Assembly: GCA_905213325.1 (NCBI GenBank)
Contig: CAJMHW010000018.1
Coordinates: 1-40,702 of the forward strand
DNA: 40,702 bases
Direction: 5' to 3'
Origin: Collinsella aerofaciens
GTDB lineage: Bacteria; Actinomycetota; Coriobacteriia; Coriobacteriales; Coriobacteriaceae
In this document: in pieces, positions 8,082 through 15,417 of the stretch
How the letters are laid out: the number at the start of each line of letters is the position of its first letter
Numbering within the stretch: the first letter of the stretch is position 1
Notes under the pieces: model-generated
Seen by the model: the letters and a program-made list of their open reading frames with translations, nothing else
What the model was told of the DNA's origin: nothing
Databases searched by the model: none
Made by a program: the position numbers and the translations under genes

Positions 8082-9806
8082 CTACGAACGCAGTGTAATT
8101 TTATCGCGCAACGACTTGAGGTCTTCGGTGACGGTGCGGTCTTCCTGGATCATCTTCTGGACCTTTTTGTAGCTCGTGCTGACGGTCGAGTGGTTGCGGT
8201 TGCCAAATTCGGCGCCCACCGCCGTGGTCGTCATCTCGCACATCTCGATGGCCAGGTAGATGGCGATATGGCGCGCTTTGGCGATATTGGCGTTGCGACG
8301 CGGGCCGATGAGCTCCTCGTGCGTCACGCCGTACTGCTCTTCAATGACGGACTGAACCGTTTGCACGTTGATCTTTTTGGCCGATGTGTCGAAGTACTGG
8401 CCGGCGATGGCGTCGATATCGTCAAAGGTGAGCTCTCCGCCCTCGCGCTCGCGGTCGCCCGCCTCGCCGGCGCAGCGCTCGCAAAAGCTCTCGAGTTCGC
8501 GGATGTTGGTGCCCGAGACCTCGGCCATGTGTTTAAAGTGCTCGTCGGTCAGGTGTCCGCCGTCGCCCCCATAGGCCGCCAGCAGCGAGTCGTCGCCTGC
8601 CTCGGGAGCGGCGACGATGGTGTTTTCGTAATAGCGCTGCAAGATCTTGTATTTCATCTCGTAGCTGGGCTCTGCGACCAGGCAGAGCATGCCGGCGTTG
8701 AAGCGGCTGGTCAGACGCTCGTCCATGCTCAGGTCCTTGGGGGCGCGGTCTGCCGCGATGACGACCTTCTTGTTGTTGCGGATGAACTCGTCCATGAGCT
8801 GGAAAAAGTAGTCCACGCTCGCGCGCTTGCCGATGATGTTTTGGATGTCATCGATGATGAGCACGTCCACGCCGTGGTACGCCTGCATGATGGGGGCGTT
8901 GCTCTTCTTTTGGCGGTCGAACTCGGTCATCAGGTCGTCCAGATATGCCTGGGAGTTGGCATACTTGACCTTGATCTCGGGCGACTTCTCGGCGAGCTCG
9001 TTTTTGATGGCAAGTAGCAGGTGCGTCTTGCCCAGGCCCGATTTGCCGTAGATGAACAGTGATGTGCACGTGCCGCGCTCGTCCGCGAGGGCGGCAAACT
9101 TGAGTGCCGAGCGATAGGCATGGCTGTTCTCGGGGCCGTAGACAAAGTTCTCAAAGGTAAATTTTGAGTTCGCGGCGAGCGGGGCTCCATCCGTATTCTG
9201 CTCAGCCGGCACGGTCGGTGCTGGCATGGGTGAAGCGGGGGTCGCAGCTTGCGTGGATTTAGTCGGCGCTCCGCCCTTCATCTGGTTCATCATGCGACGA
9301 AAATCATCGGCCGAGAGCGTGTTCTTGATTGCAATGCCCGAATCAGCGCCCGCCGCTGCGTCGTGAGCGATGGGCATGTGCGTGACGGGTGCGTTCGTTG
9401 ACGTCGCCGCCGCGGTCGGCAATGGTGCCATGGTTTCACGGGAAACATCACCGTGCTGGTGCTCGATTGTCGGCGCGTCGCCTGCGGAGGCCGGCACCGC
9501 CGGGGAAGCAGCGGGAGCCGTGGCGGGCGCCGTCGCGGCAGCGGATTCCGTCGCGGCGCCTTGCGGTGCCACGATGTCGAGCGCAATCGGTGCAAAGGCG
9601 ATTTCTTCCAGATAGGCCTCAATAGTCGGCTGATGCTTTTTGAGCTGCGCGATGGCAAAGCGCGAGGGCGCCTCGATCGTGAGCGTATCTTCGGTCAGGC
9701 TTATGGCGCGCGATTGCCCCAGCATGTTGATGAGGCGTGCATCTTGGCCGTCGCGCTGGCAAAAGGCGATGGCATCCCCCAGGATGATGCTTGCTTCCTC
9801 GTCCAC
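8082..9806 (-). CDS. dnaA: Chromosomal replication initiator DnaA
   Basis: DnaA binds origin boxes and melts the origin in its ATP form. The 574-residue protein has an N-terminal domain (1-80), a long low-complexity linker rich in Ala and Pro (about 82-212), an AAA+ domain with Walker A at 254-261 (GKSGLGKT) and Walker B around D320-D321, and a helix-turn-helix domain IV. The domain IV signature, GNRNHSTV at 535-542, departs from the usual GGRDHTTV: Asn and Ser replace residues that contact bases in E. coli DnaA. This fits the unusual box sequence nearby. The linker makes the protein longer than the common 440-500 residues. The GTG start follows GGGAGAG. The gene lies 15 bases downstream of the ATPase-winged-helix gene, probably in one operon. 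Confidence 0.97.
   Translation of the reverse strand: MDEEASIILGDAIAFCQRDGQDARLINMLGQSRAISLTEDTLTIEAPSRFAIAQLKKHQPTIEAYLEEIAFAPIALDIVAPQGAATESAAATAPATAPAASPAVPASAGDAPTIEHQHGDVSRETMAPLPTAAATSTNAPVTHMPIAHDAAAGADSGIAIKNTLSADDFRRMMNQMKGGAPTKSTQAATPASPMPAPTVPAEQNTDGAPLAANSKFTFENFVYGPENSHAYRSALKFAALADERGTCTSLFIYGKSGLGKTHLLLAIKNELAEKSPEIKVKYANSQAYLDDLMTEFDRQKKSNAPIMQAYHGVDVLIIDDIQNIIGKRASVDYFFQLMDEFIRNNKKVVIAADRAPKDLSMDERLTSRFNAGMLCLVAEPSYEMKYKILQRYYENTIVAAPEAGDDSLLAAYGGDGGHLTDEHFKHMAEVSGTNIRELESFCERCAGEAGDREREGGELTFDDIDAIAGQYFDTSAKKINVQTVQSVIEEQYGVTHEELIGPRRNANIAKARHIAIYLAIEMCEMTTTAVGAEFGNRNHSTVSTSYKKVQKMIQEDRTVTEDLKSLRDKITLRS
9432..9447. other. parS-like site inside dnaA
   Basis: GGTTTCACGGGAAACA matches the parS sequence TGTTTCACGTGAAACA at 14 of 16 positions. 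It lies in the part of dnaA that encodes the disordered linker (residues VSRET, 121-125). ParB binding here is inference. Confidence 0.45.
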
Positions 9807-9821
9807 TGTCTCTCCCGTTCT

Positions 9822-11174
9822 TTAGCTCTGAGCTCGCACGCGAGCGGCGCCGAGTTCGGTCAGATGGTATTTCTGGCCATGCTTGATGACCAAGCCGGCC
9901 TGCGCCAAGTCATTGAGCGTGCGTGACCAAGTGGGGGCCGAGTTTCCAAACGCCCTCGCAAGATCGGTTGCGCCGCACGCTTGATTTTGCGCCAGATAGC
10001 CCAGCGCGGCGTTGCCGCGATCGCTTACGAACACGTCCGGTTGTGGCTGTGCATACTGATTTACTGCATTAGGATACATCATTTGAGCTGCTGGTTGTTG
10101 AGAACTCTGCGTCGGCGGCATTTGCTGTTGAAAACTTTGAGGCCACTGTTGGTAAGGCTGCGGAGGCGTCTGCTGGGCCCAGGGGTTGTACTGCTGCTGC
10201 GGCATCTGCTGGTACGGCTGCTGATATCCCTGCTGGTACTGCTGCGGGAACTGCTGGCCATACCCCAGTGGCGGCATCTGCTGATATGGATATCCCTGTT
10301 GGTACGGCTGATAGCCCATTTGCTGGCCACCCGGCGCCCCCGTCGCCTGCTGCATTGCTGCTGCATCCTGATCAGCCAGCGGCATGGCCTCTGGCATGTT
10401 TGGCGGCATCGACATAGATGCCGCCTGGGGTTCTTGTGTGGGAAGCATTCCGGGCTGCTGCATCTGTGCCACGGGGGGCTGCACCTGCTGCGTTGCCATG
10501 GGCTGCTGCGCAAAAGCTCCCGGCAGGGGATATGTGGGCTGTTCCGTCTCGGGCCGCACGGCAGCGCCGCGTCCGCCGGCACGCTCGATTTCCTGCACGC
10601 GTTTAGGGTTCAGGCTTACCGTAACCACGGTGCCGTTGCCCATGTTGTCCTCGATGGATACGGCACCGCCGGCGTTTTCCAAATACTCCTGCACCATGGG
10701 AAACCCTGCTCCGGTTCCACGGATATAGCGCTTCATCTTGCTGTTTGCGCTGGTAACGCCAAAGTCGAAAGCACGTTCCTTGTCGTCGATGCCGGGTCCT
10801 TGGTCAGCAAAGCGGATGGTGTCTCCGCCGTCCAGAATCGAGATGATGGGCTCGGCAAAGTGTGCGTGGATAAAGTTTTCGACAATCTCGCGGATGACCA
10901 TGAGCGAGATGTGGCCACCTTGTTCTTTCATGCACTGGTAGACGGTGTTGGTCGTCTCTTCCAAATACGTGCGGACATCTTGCGGATCAATGACGATCAC
11001 CCGCGGTGTCGACAGCATGTCGTCATAGACGGCGATGCGTGCGGCGTACATGGCTTTTGGCGCCTGCGTGGTCGTCTGCTCGCCTTCCTCACGCTCTTCG
11101 CGCACGCCGGTGATGTGCTCGTTGTCGGGTGCCGGGTCTCCGGAATCGACCATGGTGTAAAAGTCGTCAGACAT
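9822..11174 (-). CDS. GHKL ATPase with Gln/Pro-rich linker and C-terminal winged helix, upstream of dnaA
   Basis: I do not recognise a named function. Residues about 45-190 form a GHKL (histidine-kinase-type) ATPase: N box with E96 and N100 (REIVENF), the nucleotide-binding D124 in ADQGPGI, and a glycine-rich lid RGTGAGFPM at 152-160. There is no phospho-acceptor histidine domain, so it is closer in layout to SpoIIAB/RsbW-type kinases than to sensor kinases. Residues about 215-378 are a Gln-, Pro-, Met- and Tyr-rich low-complexity linker with many PYQQ-like repeats. The last roughly 70 residues (from DVFVSDRG) look like a winged helix (GATDLARAF, WSRTLNDLAQAGLV). It is co-oriented with dnaA (15-base gap), and its start faces the putative origin. 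A role in controlling dnaA or the origin is inference; an anti-sigma-like kinase is the main alternative. Confidence 0.85.
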   Translation of the reverse strand: MSDDFYTMVDSGDPAPDNEHITGVREEREEGEQTTTQAPKAMYAARIAVYDDMLSTPRVIVIDPQDVRTYLEETTNTVYQCMKEQGGHISLMVIREIVENFIHAHFAEPIISILDGGDTIRFADQGPGIDDKERAFDFGVTSANSKMKRYIRGTGAGFPMVQEYLENAGGAVSIEDNMGNGTVVTVSLNPKRVQEIERAGGRGAAVRPETEQPTYPLPGAFAQQPMATQQVQPPVAQMQQPGMLPTQEPQAASMSMPPNMPEAMPLADQDAAAMQQATGAPGGQQMGYQPYQQGYPYQQMPPLGYGQQFPQQYQQGYQQPYQQMPQQQYNPWAQQTPPQPYQQWPQSFQQQMPPTQSSQQPAAQMMYPNAVNQYAQPQPDVFVSDRGNAALGYLAQNQACGATDLARAFGNSAPTWSRTLNDLAQAGLVIKHGQKYHLTELGAARVRAQS

Positions 11175-11247
11175 GCCGCTCGCAATCTTTCATAAGGTTT
11201 CGAACAAATAGTAGCTCACTGTGCAATGTTTCTCATCTTTCGACAAC

Positions 11248-11322
11248 TTTTCAAAACCTGTTGAAAACTTTGGAAAACGGGCGAAAAGTTCTCAACATTG
11301 CCAACATGACCTGTTGAAAACT
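11248..11322. other. Putative oriC DnaA-box cluster upstream of the dnaA operon
   Basis: The 345-bp spacer between the leftward ATPase-dnaA operon and rightward rpmH contains two exact copies of the 14-base ACCTGTTGAAAACT (11256-11269 and 11309-11322). It also has a one-mismatch core TTCTCAACA (11289-11297) and a related TTTTCAAAA (11248-11256). The same 14-mer occurs once more, inverted, in the dnaA-dnaN spacer. The spacer marks the switch in gene direction expected at a replication origin. I see no gene in it. Confidence 0.7.
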
Positions 11323-11417
11323 CGATGAAATATCGTGAAAAGTTGCCATACACCGCTAAATCGAGCTCGGCTTATGGGGGAACCGTGTGAACTGCGCAAC
11401 CTTTTACCTTTGATTTC

Positions 11418-11447
11418 TTGACATTTGAACATTGATTTCCCTACAAT
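11418..11447 (+). promoter_or_regulatory. Promoter of rpmH
   Basis: A perfect -35 box TTGACA (11418-11423), an 18-base spacer and a -10 box TACAAT (11442-11447) precede rpmH by about 70 bases. It is the best sigma-70-type promoter in the window and should also drive rnpA and yidD. Confidence 0.8.
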
Positions 11448-11519
11448 CTTCAAGCTCACGTGTCTATATCTGCGTCCGCGCCCCCGCGGACACTCGAAAT
11501 GCAGCAGGAGGAACTTAAG

Positions 11520-11654
11520 ATGAAGCGTACGTATCAGCCTAATAAGCGTAAGCGTGCCAAGACCCATGGCTTCCGTGCCCGTATGGCCACTAAGGGTGGT
11601 CGTGCCGTGCTCGCCCGTCGTCGCGCCAAGGGCCGCAAGCGTCTCACTGTCTAG
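11520..11654 (+). CDS. rpmH: 50S ribosomal protein L34
   Basis: L34 is a 44-residue, very basic protein of the large ribosomal subunit. It begins MKRTYQPNKRKRAKTHGFRA and ends RLTV, matching the family over its whole length. The ATG at 11520 is preceded by AGGAGGAA at good spacing; an upstream in-frame ATG at 11460 would add an unrelated 20-residue leader and is rejected. It opens the rpmH-rnpA-yidD-yidC-khpB cluster that flanks the origin in many bacteria. Confidence 0.98.
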   Translation: MKRTYQPNKRKRAKTHGFRARMATKGGRAVLARRRAKGRKRLTV

Positions 11655-11674
11655 CAGCGATACACACATCTCGC

Positions 11675-12013
11675 ATGAAGACTATTAAGTCTCGGCAAGA
11701 TTTCGAGCATGTGTTCAGTCAGGGGCGTCGTTTCAATCACCCTCTGATTCGAATGACCATATGTGAATCGGTTGGCGAAGGCGACTCCGGAAGGGTCGCC
11801 TTCGTTGGTGCTAAGCGACTCGGTTGTGCCGTCGTGCGCAACCGATCTAAGCGTGTGATGCGCGAGGCCGCCCGCAGCTGCGGATTTCCCGTTGCGGGTT
11901 ATGACATCATCTTGTTTGCAACTCCCAAGACTAGGGTTTCCTCGCCGCAGGAGATGGACAAGGCGTTGCGTTCGCTTATGAAGCGCGCCGGCGTTGCCGG
12001 GGAGGAGCGATGA
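11675..12013 (+). CDS. rnpA: Ribonuclease P protein component
   Basis: RnpA is the protein cofactor of RNase P, which matures tRNA 5' ends. The 112-residue protein is basic and has the family signature RNRSKRVMREAAR in the middle (about residues 56-68), with the phenylalanine-rich start RQDFEHVFSQGRRF. It lies 20 bases after rpmH with no strong Shine-Dalgarno sequence, and its stop overlaps the yidD start by four bases (ATGA), indicating coupling. Confidence 0.96.
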   Translation: MKTIKSRQDFEHVFSQGRRFNHPLIRMTICESVGEGDSGRVAFVGAKRLGCAVVRNRSKRVMREAARSCGFPVAGYDIILFATPKTRVSSPQEMDKALRSLMKRAGVAGEER

Positions 12014-12234
12014 GCAATCACGTTTTGCGACGTGTTGCCATCGCTCCTATTCGCATATATCAACAGGTTATTTCGCCCTTATTGCCTGACGCCTGCATTT
12101 ATTACCCAACGTGCTCGCAATACGCCATCCAGGCGATTGAGAAGCACGGTGTTTTGAGAGGCTGCTGGCTTGCCGTGAGGCGCATCGCTCGCTGCAATCC
12201 CCTGCACGTCGGCGGTTATGACCCTGTGCCCTAG
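12010..12234 (+). CDS. yidD: Membrane protein insertion efficiency factor YidD
   Basis: A 74-residue YidD family protein with the conserved segments RIYQQVISPLLPDACIYYP, PTCSQYA and RIARCNPLHVGGYDPVP, including the family cysteines. It is a small amphipathic protein at the inner face of the membrane that assists YidC-dependent insertion. It overlaps rnpA by four bases and precedes yidC by 29 bases, the standard arrangement. Confidence 0.95.
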   Translation: MSNHVLRRVAIAPIRIYQQVISPLLPDACIYYPTCSQYAIQAIEKHGVLRGCWLAVRRIARCNPLHVGGYDPVP

Positions 12235-12263
12235 CGGGCACTCGCTATCGGAGGAAAACTTAC

Positions 12264-13034
12264 ATGTGGGATTGGATCGTTAACATCCTTTTCGAGCTGC
12301 TCAAGCTCATCCAGACCTTTGCGGTCGACTGGGGCCTGTCCATCATCATTCTGGTGGTCATCATCCGTCTGCTGCTGACGCCGCTTATGCTCAAGTCGAC
12401 CAAGTCGACGGCTCGCATGCAGGTGCTGCAGCCCAAGATGCTCGAGATCCAGGAGCGCTATGCCGACGATCCCCAGCGTCAGGCCGAGGAGATGCAGAAG
12501 TTCTACAGCGAGAACAAGTTCAACCCCATGGCTGGCTGTCTGCCGCTGCTGATTCAGATGCCTATCCTGTTCGCCCTGCTTACATTGCTGCGCAACCTGC
12601 CGCAGTACTTTAACGACGGCACGTTCTCGTTCTTCAACATCCTGCCCGACCTGACCACCACGCCGAGCGCTTCCTTTGCCGATGGCTTTATGGTTGCACT
12701 GCCTGCGCTGGTTTGCCTGATCCTGTTTGCCGTCCTGACCCTGATTCCGCAGCTCTATATGTCGCGCAACCAGACCGGCCAGCAGGCTCAGAGCATGCGT
12801 ATGATGGCCGTTGTCATGACGGTCATGATGCTTTGGATGGGCTGGAGCCTTCCCGTTGGTGTTCTGCTGTACTACGACGTCTCGTCTGCTTGGCAGGTTA
12901 TCCAGCAGATTTTTGTGACGCAGAAGGTCATCGACAAGGCGAAGGCCGATGAGGAGGAGCGTCTTAAGAACGCTCCGCTGCAGGTTGAGGTCACTCGTCG
13001 AGAGAAGAAGCCGCGCCCGCACAAGAAGAAGTAG
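12264..13034 (+). CDS. yidC: Membrane protein insertase YidC/Oxa1 family
   Basis: A 256-residue insertase of the short gram-positive type. It has several membrane segments (about 25-45, 95-115, 143-166, 175-210), the conserved hydrophilic-groove arginine R35 in VVIIRLLLTP, the cytoplasmic helical hairpin (QPKMLEIQERY to FYSENKFNPMAG) and a lysine-rich tail (RREKKPRPHKKK) that may contact ribosomes. A Shine-Dalgarno GGAGG lies upstream of the ATG. It works alone or with SecYEG to insert membrane proteins. It lies in the rpmH-rnpA-yidD-yidC-khpB cluster. Confidence 0.96.
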   Translation: MWDWIVNILFELLKLIQTFAVDWGLSIIILVVIIRLLLTPLMLKSTKSTARMQVLQPKMLEIQERYADDPQRQAEEMQKFYSENKFNPMAGCLPLLIQMPILFALLTLLRNLPQYFNDGTFSFFNILPDLTTTPSASFADGFMVALPALVCLILFAVLTLIPQLYMSRNQTGQQAQSMRMMAVVMTVMMLWMGWSLPVGVLLYYDVSSAWQVIQQIFVTQKVIDKAKADEEERLKNAPLQVEVTRREKKPRPHKKK

Positions 13035-13051
13035 TGGGATATCAATCTTAT

Positions 13052-13063
13052 TTAGGTACCTAA
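13052..13063. repeat. 12-bp palindrome TTAGGTACCTAA, copy 1
   Basis: A perfect palindrome directly upstream of khpB. The same 12 bases plus a following C recur at 16556-16567, at the other end of the khpB-rsmG-parAB block. It might be an operator; its function is unknown. Confidence 0.5.
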
Positions 13064-13078
13064 CTTTTGGAGTACGTT

Positions 13079-13648
13079 ATGTCTGAAGAGATCATCGAGG
13101 ATATGCTTGAGGAGGTTGCCCCGCAGGTCGCGGGCGATTATCCCGAGATTGCACGGCGCTACAAGGCTGGTGAAGAGCTGACCGATGAGGAGCTCGACAC
13201 CATTGCCGATGTTGCGATTTCCATCCTGCGTTCCATCCTTTCGCACTTCGATGCCGCCAACTCTCATATCGATGAGTATGAGGGCGACGAGGGTGAGCTG
13301 ATTTTGGATGTAACGGCTCCCGACCTTGCTGTTCTCATTGGCCGTCATGGTCGCACCCTTGATGCCCTTCAGGTTATGTTCTCTTTGCTGGTGAGCCGCA
13401 AACTTGGCTTTAGGTATCCGGTTGTAGTGGACGTAGAGGGATACAAGAGTCGCCGTCAGGACAAGGTTGCTTCCATGGCTCAGTCTGCTGCCGAGCGTGC
13501 CATCCGCACTCATAAGAGTGTTTCGCTTCCGCCCATGAATGCCTACGAGCGTCGACTGGTTCACATTGCACTTCGTGGCAATGATGCCGTCGATACTCAT
13601 TCTGAGGGTTCTGACCCTGATCGCCATGTGGTGATTGTTGCTCGATAA
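13079..13648 (+). CDS. khpB: KH/R3H RNA-binding protein (Jag/KhpB/EloR family)
   Basis: A 189-residue nucleic-acid-binding protein. A KH domain of about 75-145 contains the GxxG-like loop in VLIGRHGRTLDALQ, and the C-terminal R3H domain follows (AERAIRTHKSVSLPPMNAYE, RRLVHIAL). It lacks a clear Jag_N domain; instead the N-terminus is acidic and helical. Family members bind many RNAs and affect cell division and elongation in Firmicutes. Start at ATG 13079 with GGAG seven bases upstream; an upstream TTG at 13067 is less likely. It lies 44 bases after yidC and is followed by a strong terminator. Confidence 0.92.
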   Translation: MSEEIIEDMLEEVAPQVAGDYPEIARRYKAGEELTDEELDTIADVAISILRSILSHFDAANSHIDEYEGDEGELILDVTAPDLAVLIGRHGRTLDALQVMFSLLVSRKLGFRYPVVVDVEGYKSRRQDKVASMAQSAAERAIRTHKSVSLPPMNAYERRLVHIALRGNDAVDTHSEGSDPDRHVVIVAR

Positions 13649-13668
13649 TCTTCTCGAGCTTATGCTAA

Positions 13669-13698
13669 GGGGACGTGGTTTCCACGTCCCCTTTTTTT
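13669..13698 (+). terminator. Terminator after khpB
   Basis: A perfect 10-bp stem GGGGACGTGG / CCACGTCCCC with a TTT loop and seven T. It ends the rpmH-khpB transcript and separates it from rsmG. Confidence 0.95.
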
Positions 13699-13744
13699 GT
13701 CAAAAGTTCTCGATACACTGATTTTTGTCAGAAAGGAGCTTTCG

Positions 13745-14482
13745 TTGTTAGTACTTACTGATCAGCAGGCTGACGAGATGTTGAGTCGTCTAACTTCCTA
13801 TTGCAAAGAGTATTCCTTGAGCGTAACTGATGTTGAGCTGAGGAAATGTATTCAGCATCTGGATTTGGTTCTAGAAACAAATAAGACAACCAATCTCACC
13901 CGTATTCTTAACGTAGAAGATGCTGCAGTACTTCATATCCTCGACTCACTTGTTTTGCTCCCCTATATCAACAAGGCTCCTGAGGGAGCTTTGCTCGATA
14001 TGGGAACAGGTGCGGGCTTCCCTGGTATTCCATTAACCATAACCACGCATCGTAAAGCTACTTATATTGACTCTGTTGGCAAGAAGGTTGATGCGGTTAA
14101 TTCCTTTGTCCATGCTCTTGGATTGAAACATGCTCATGCGGTTCATGATCGTCTTGAAGAATATGCTCGAAGCCATAAGAAGCAGTTCTCTGTTGTAACC
14201 GCCCGCGCACTGGCCCCTCTACCGATTCTTGTTGAGTATGCGGCTCCGTATCTGAAGGATGGAGGGCTATTTGTTATAACCAAGGGCAATCCTTCGGATG
14301 AGGAGCTTGCTTCCGGCATGTCAGCAGCTAAGATTTGCGGCTTCACTTTGCTTCTGAATGACGCAATTGATTTGCCTGAAGGCTTGGGTCACAGGGAGTT
14401 CATTGTTCTTAAGAAGAGTCATCCAGCATCTGTCGCATTGCCTCGTGCAAATGGCGTGGCAAAGAAGAATCCGCTTGCCTAG
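13745..14482 (+). CDS. rsmG: 16S rRNA (guanine527-N7)-methyltransferase RsmG
   Basis: RsmG methylates G527 of 16S rRNA with S-adenosylmethionine. The SAM-binding motif LLDMGTGAGFPGIPL and the later VTARALAPLPILVEY are clear. The TTG at 13745 is chosen because GGAG lies six bases upstream; this gives 245 residues, the usual size. The longer frame from 13697 starts inside the terminator. The gene is more AT-rich than khpB before it, a feature shared with parA and parB. Loss of RsmG is known to give low-level streptomycin resistance in several bacteria; the gene here is intact. Confidence 0.95.
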   Translation: MLVLTDQQADEMLSRLTSYCKEYSLSVTDVELRKCIQHLDLVLETNKTTNLTRILNVEDAAVLHILDSLVLLPYINKAPEGALLDMGTGAGFPGIPLTITTHRKATYIDSVGKKVDAVNSFVHALGLKHAHAVHDRLEEYARSHKKQFSVVTARALAPLPILVEYAAPYLKDGGLFVITKGNPSDEELASGMSAAKICGFTLLLNDAIDLPEGLGHREFIVLKKSHPASVALPRANGVAKKNPLA

Positions 14483-14483
14483 A

Positions 14484-14499
14484 TGTTTCACGTGAAACA
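14484..14499. other. parS site 1 (perfect)
   Basis: TGTTTCACGTGAAACA, a perfect 16-bp palindrome and the classical chromosomal ParB-binding site. It begins one base after the rsmG stop codon. Confidence 0.95.
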
Positions 14500-14522
14500 T
14501 AATGGATACTAACAACTTGCAG

Positions 14523-14538
14523 TGTTTCACGTGAAACA
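14523..14538. other. parS site 2 (perfect)
   Basis: A second identical 16-bp parS, starting exactly 39 bp after the first. Confidence 0.95.
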
Positions 14539-14561
14539 TGGCGGTTGATATCGATTCGGAA

Positions 14562-14577
14562 TGTTTCACGTGAAACA
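14562..14577. other. parS site 3 (perfect)
   Basis: A third identical parS, again 39 bp after the previous one and 40 bases before the parA start, close enough to overlap the parA promoter. Confidence 0.95.
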
Positions 14578-14616
14578 TCCTCCGTTTGACAGCTTTAATA
14601 CACACCAGGAGGGACC

Positions 14617-15417
14617 GTGGGATTTCGCGACGTTAAGCGTTCTAAGAGCGCAAAAGACACGCGTATCATTGCAATCATCAATCAAAAAGGCGGCGTCGGT
14701 AAGTCAACGACGGCTGTAAACCTTGCAGCAGCACTGGGTGAGCAGGGTCGTAAGACACTGATTGTCGATTTTGATCCGCAGGGAAACAGCACCAGTGGAT
14801 TCGGAATTGAAAAAGAAGACCTTGATCACTGCATCTATGATGCATTGTTGAATGATGTGCCGGCAGAATCACTTGTTCTTGATACAAATTGCAAAAAGGT
14901 ATTCGTAATTCCAGCTACAATTCAGCTTGCAGGCGCCGAAATTGAGCTCGTAAGCGCAATTGCACGTGAAACCCGCCTCAAAGATTTGCTTGAGCCGATT
15001 CAGGACGAGTTCGATTTTATTTTCATTGACTGTCCTCCTTCGCTCGGCCTGCTTACTATCAACGCTTTGACCGCAGCAGACAGCGTTTTGATTCCGATCC
15101 AGTGCGAATATTACGCACTCGAGGGTGTTACGAAGCTGCTTGAGTCAATGAAAATGGTCAAATCAAGGCTGAACAAGGGCTTAGACACCTATGGTGTGCT
15201 TATGACAATGTATGACTCGCGTACTTCACTATCGAATCAGGTTGTTGAGGAGGTTCAATCGTACTTTGGTGATAAGGCGTTTAAGACGCTAATCCCCCGT
15301 ACGGTTAAAATCTCCGAAGCTCCGTCTTTTGGAGAACCAGTAATTACCTATGCACCTCAAAATAAGGGTGCAAAAGCATATATGAACCTTGCAAAAGAGG
15401 TGATCAAGCGTGCCTAG
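14617..15417 (+). CDS. parA: Chromosome partitioning ATPase ParA/Soj
   Basis: ParA is the ATPase that moves ParB-parS complexes. The deviant Walker A motif KGGVGKS is at 24-30 with both signature lysines, followed by DFDPQGNSTSG and FIDCPPSLGLLT (Walker B). The length of 266 residues is typical, with a short basic N-terminus (FRDVKRSKSAKDTR). The GTG start follows CAGGAGGG at correct spacing. The parB start lies eight bases inside the end of parA, so the two are coupled. Three parS sites lie directly upstream, so ParB binding may regulate the operon; that is inference. Confidence 0.97.
   Translation: MGFRDVKRSKSAKDTRIIAIINQKGGVGKSTTAVNLAAALGEQGRKTLIVDFDPQGNSTSGFGIEKEDLDHCIYDALLNDVPAESLVLDTNCKKVFVIPATIQLAGAEIELVSAIARETRLKDLLEPIQDEFDFIFIDCPPSLGLLTINALTAADSVLIPIQCEYYALEGVTKLLESMKMVKSRLNKGLDTYGVLMTMYDSRTSLSNQVVEEVQSYFGDKAFKTLIPRTVKISEAPSFGEPVITYAPQNKGAKAYMNLAKEVIKRA

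Noticed and set aside
9981..11195. A plus-strand frame opposite the ATPase gene, rich in Leu and Arg
   Set aside because: A mirror of the Gln-rich linker codons; no start signal and no domain.
14965..14980. Half parS-like GCACGTGAAAC in parA
   Set aside because: Only about 12 of 16 positions match and the other half of the palindrome is missing.
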